From positions 355,689 through 419,688 of the forward strand of contig NZ_GG697142.2 in assembly GCF_000155955.1 (NCBI RefSeq): a stretch of DNA of 64,000 bases, read 5' to 3'. Both the position numbers and the translations under genes were made by a program. Numbering within the stretch: the stretch's first letter is position 1; each line of letters starts with the position of its first letter. The notes below the pieces were generated by a model, which saw only the letters and a program-made list of their open reading frames with translations, ran no database searches and had not been told where the DNA came from. This DNA is from Mitsuokella multacida DSM 20544 (GTDB taxonomy: Bacteria > Bacillota > Negativicutes > Selenomonadales > Selenomonadaceae). Below are positions 61,766-64,000 of the stretch, in pieces.

Positions 61766-64000
61766 ATGGAAAGATATTCGCCGCAGGACATCGAGGCAAA
61801 ATGGCAGAAGAAGTGGGAAGAGGGCAAGGTCTACAAGACGGAAGCCGACCCGGACCGCCCGAAGTACTACGCGCTCGAGATGTTCCCGTATCCGTCGGGC
61901 AACCTGCACATGGGCCATGTGCGCAACTACGCCATCGGCGACGTCATGGCGCGCTACAAGACGATGGAGGGCTTCAACGTCCTGCATCCGATGGGTTTCG
62001 ACTCCTTCGGCATGCCGGCTGAGAACGCCGCCATCAAGCACGGCGTCAAGCCGGCCGACTGGACGTACAGCAACATCGAGAACATGGAGAAGCAGCAGAA
62101 GAAGCTCGGCCTCTCCTACGACTGGGACCGCGAGGTCAAGACGTGCGACCCCTCGTACTACAAGTGGACACAGTGGCTCTTCGAGCTCTTCTACAAGCGC
62201 GGCCTCGCCTACAAGAAGAAGGCGTCGGTCAACTGGTGCGACACCTGCGGCACGGTGCTTGCGAATGAGCAGGTCATCGACGGCAAGTGCTGGCGCTGCG
62301 ACCACGAGGTCCACAAGAAGGACCTCTCGCAGTGGTTCCTCAAGATCACGGACTACGCTGATGTGCTGCTGAAGGACCTCGACAAGCTCAAGGGCTGGCC
62401 GGAGCGCGTCAAGACGATGCAGGACAACTGGATCGGCCGCAGCGAAGGTCTTGAGTTCAACCTCGAGGCACCGGAGCTCGGCACAACGATTGCCGCCTAC
62501 ACGACGCGCCCCGATACGGTCTACGGCATCACGTTCCTCGCGCTCGCTGCCGAGCATCCGCTCGTCGACAAGATCTGCGAGAACAACCCAAAGGCTGAGG
62601 AGATCCAGGCGTTCGTCAAGCGCACGCGCAACCAGAGCGAGATCGAGCGCACGTCGAGCGAGTCCGAGAAGGAAGGCATCTTCACGGGCGCTTACTGCAT
62701 CAACCCGTTCAACGGCAAGAAGGTGCAGATCTGGGTCACGAACTACGTCCTCGCCGACTACGGCACAGGCGCCGTCATCGGTGTGCCGTCCGAGGATTCG
62801 CGTGACTGGATGTTCGCGACGAAGTACGACATCCCGAAGATCATCACGCTGCAGCCGCGCGACCATGAGCTCAAGCTCGAGGAGATGACGGAGGCCTACA
62901 CGGATAAGGACGGCGTGCTCGTCAACTCCGCGGAGTTCACGGGTATGGACATCAAGGCCGCGATGAAGGGCATCATGGACAAGGCCGAGAAGGAAGGCTT
63001 TGGCAAGCGCCGCGTCAACTTCCGCCTGCGTGACTGGCTGATCTCGCGCCAGCGCTACTGGGGCGCGCCGATCCCGGTCATCAACTGCCCGCACTGCGGC
63101 GAAGTGCTCGTGCCGGAGAAAGACCTGCCGGTCATGCTGCCGGAGGATGTCTCGTTTGACCAGGGCTCGCTCTCGCCGCTCGCATCGAGCGAGAGCTTCG
63201 TCCACTGCAAGTGCCCGAAGTGCGGCGCCGATGCGACGCGCGAGACGGACACGATGGATACCTTCATCTGCTCCTCGTGGTACTACCTGCGCTATACGGA
63301 TCCGCACAACGACAAGGAGCCGTTCGCCAAGGACAAGGTCAACTACTGGGCGCCTGTCGACCAGTACATCGGCGGCATCGAGCATGCCATCCTGCACCTC
63401 CTGTACTCGCGCTTCTTCACGAAGGTCCTGCATGACGCCGGCCTCGTTGACTTCGATGAGCCGTTCACGAACCTCCTGACGCAGGGCATGGTCCTCAAGG
63501 ACGGCTCGAAGATGTCGAAGTCGAAGGGCAACGTCGTCTCGCCAGAGGAGATCATCGCGAAGTACGGCGCCGACACGGCCCGCCTCTTCATCCTGTTCGC
63601 CGCACCGGTCGACCGTGACCTCGAGTGGAGCGACCAGGGCGTCGAGGGCTCCTACCGCTTCCTCAACCGCGTCTGGCGCATCCTCGGCCACTTCGAGGAG
63701 GCCATCAAGTCGGGCAAGGCAGATTATGATACTTCGAAGCTCACAAAGGAAGAGAAGGACCTGCGCCGCATCCTGCACGTGACGATCCGCAAGGTCACGG
63801 AAGACGTCCGCGACCGCTTCATGTTCAACACGGCCGTCTCGTCCATCATGGAGCTCGTCAACGCACTCTACGCCTTCCAGGACAAGGACCTCAAGGCCGG
63901 CCTCGCGCGCGAGGTCGCCGAGAACCTCATCAAGCTCCTCGCACCGTTTGCGCCGCACATCACGGAAGAGCTCTGGAGCCGCCTGTTTGCTGGCCAGGGC
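61766..64000 (+). CDS. leuS: Leucyl-tRNA synthetase (truncated by the window edge)
   Basis: The 745 visible residues of this class I synthetase begin [20 protein letters not shown]. They include the HIGH-type HMGH at 48-51, a zinc-binding [12 protein letters not shown] near 155, the CP1 editing domain with [15 protein letters not shown] near 242-256, and KMSKS near 583-587. AGGAGG supports the ATG. The frame is open to base 64000, so the C-terminal end of the anticodon-binding domain is missing. Confidence 0.97.
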   Translation, partial: MERYSPQDIEAKWQKKWEEGKVYKTEADPDRPKYYALEMFPYPSGNLHMGHVRNYAIGDVMARYKTMEGFNVLHPMGFDSFGMPAENAAIKHGVKPADWTYSNIENMEKQQKKLGLSYDWDREVKTCDPSYYKWTQWLFELFYKRGLAYKKKASVNWCDTCGTVLANEQVIDGKCWRCDHEVHKKDLSQWFLKITDYADVLLKDLDKLKGWPERVKTMQDNWIGRSEGLEFNLEAPELGTTIAAYTTRPDTVYGITFLALAAEHPLVDKICENNPKAEEIQAFVKRTRNQSEIERTSSESEKEGIFTGAYCINPFNGKKVQIWVTNYVLADYGTGAVIGVPSEDSRDWMFATKYDIPKIITLQPRDHELKLEEMTEAYTDKDGVLVNSAEFTGMDIKAAMKGIMDKAEKEGFGKRRVNFRLRDWLISRQRYWGAPIPVINCPHCGEVLVPEKDLPVMLPEDVSFDQGSLSPLASSESFVHCKCPKCGADATRETDTMDTFICSSWYYLRYTDPHNDKEPFAKDKVNYWAPVDQYIGGIEHAILHLLYSRFFTKVLHDAGLVDFDEPFTNLLTQGMVLKDGSKMSKSKGNVVSPEEIIAKYGADTARLFILFAAPVDRDLEWSDQGVEGSYRFLNRVWRILGHFEEAIKSGKADYDTSKLTKEEKDLRRILHVTIRKVTEDVRDRFMFNTAVSSIMELVNALYAFQDKDLKAGLAREVAENLIKLLAPFAPHITEELWSRLFAGQG

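Overview
The window is a gene-dense, high-GC segment of a bacterial chromosome. It most likely comes from a diderm Firmicute of the Negativicutes, probably Selenomonadaceae (a Selenomonas or Mitsuokella relative). Four things point there. The gene order is Firmicute-like: yacL-ispD-ispF-cysE-cysS-mrnC-rlmB-sigH, phoH-ybeY-era-recO and dnaG-rpoD-trmK-nif3. Three tRNA-sensing T-box leaders are present. An LptA/OstA-like protein implies an outer membrane. Desulfoferrodoxin and an exported CbiK cobaltochelatase suit an anaerobe. The genus is an inference; no rRNA is present. TTG starts are frequent, and sigma-70-type promoters with 16-18 base spacers are readable before many transcription units.

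Layout. 1-7.4 kb: a GltD-like oxidoreductase (minus strand), a GntP-type permease, a DMT exporter, a very small leader-type ORF with its own promoter and terminator, an FtsZ, TcdA and a GpsA-like dehydrogenase. 7.4-17 kb: an exported LPP20-like protein, CarD, then YacL-IspD-IspF, a Cys T-box and cysE-cysS-mrnC-thyX-rlmB, and sigH. 17-21 kb: a cobalamin riboswitch before an exported CbiK, then a Moco-type riboswitch before modABC. 21-30.5 kb: transport genes, comprising a YbhGFSR-like exporter, a truncated phosphate transporter, an HMA2-like metal protein, an ABC-2 exporter pair and a Znu-type metal ABC pair without a binding protein. 30.5-40.8 kb: udk, tRNA-Arg, a small membrane protein under a palindromic operator, an aminotransferase with an Lrp regulator, single-chain PurL, an orphan DhaM-like protein, a DUF2156 protein, desulfoferrodoxin and bioB. 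40.9-50.3 kb: phoH-ybeY-era-DUF502-recO, then a polyphosphate locus (ppk with a degenerate Ppx-like gene, divergent from a canonical ppx). 50.3-64 kb: a Gly T-box with glyQS, the LptA-like gene, dgt, dnaG-rpoD, tRNA-Asn, trmK-nif3, a YitT protein, a Leu T-box and leuS, which runs off the end.

Most of the window is housekeeping. RNA-based control is dense: three T-boxes, one B12 riboswitch and one Moco-type riboswitch. The least explained items are the tiny ORF transcript ahead of ftsZ, the Ppx/HD pseudoenzyme-like gene co-transcribed with ppk, the truncated pit gene beside an HMA2 protein, tandem 12-base-period repeats before lrp and before an ABC exporter, and the small membrane protein under a LacI/CcpA-like palindrome. 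I saw no CRISPR array, prophage, insertion sequence or clear novel defence system.
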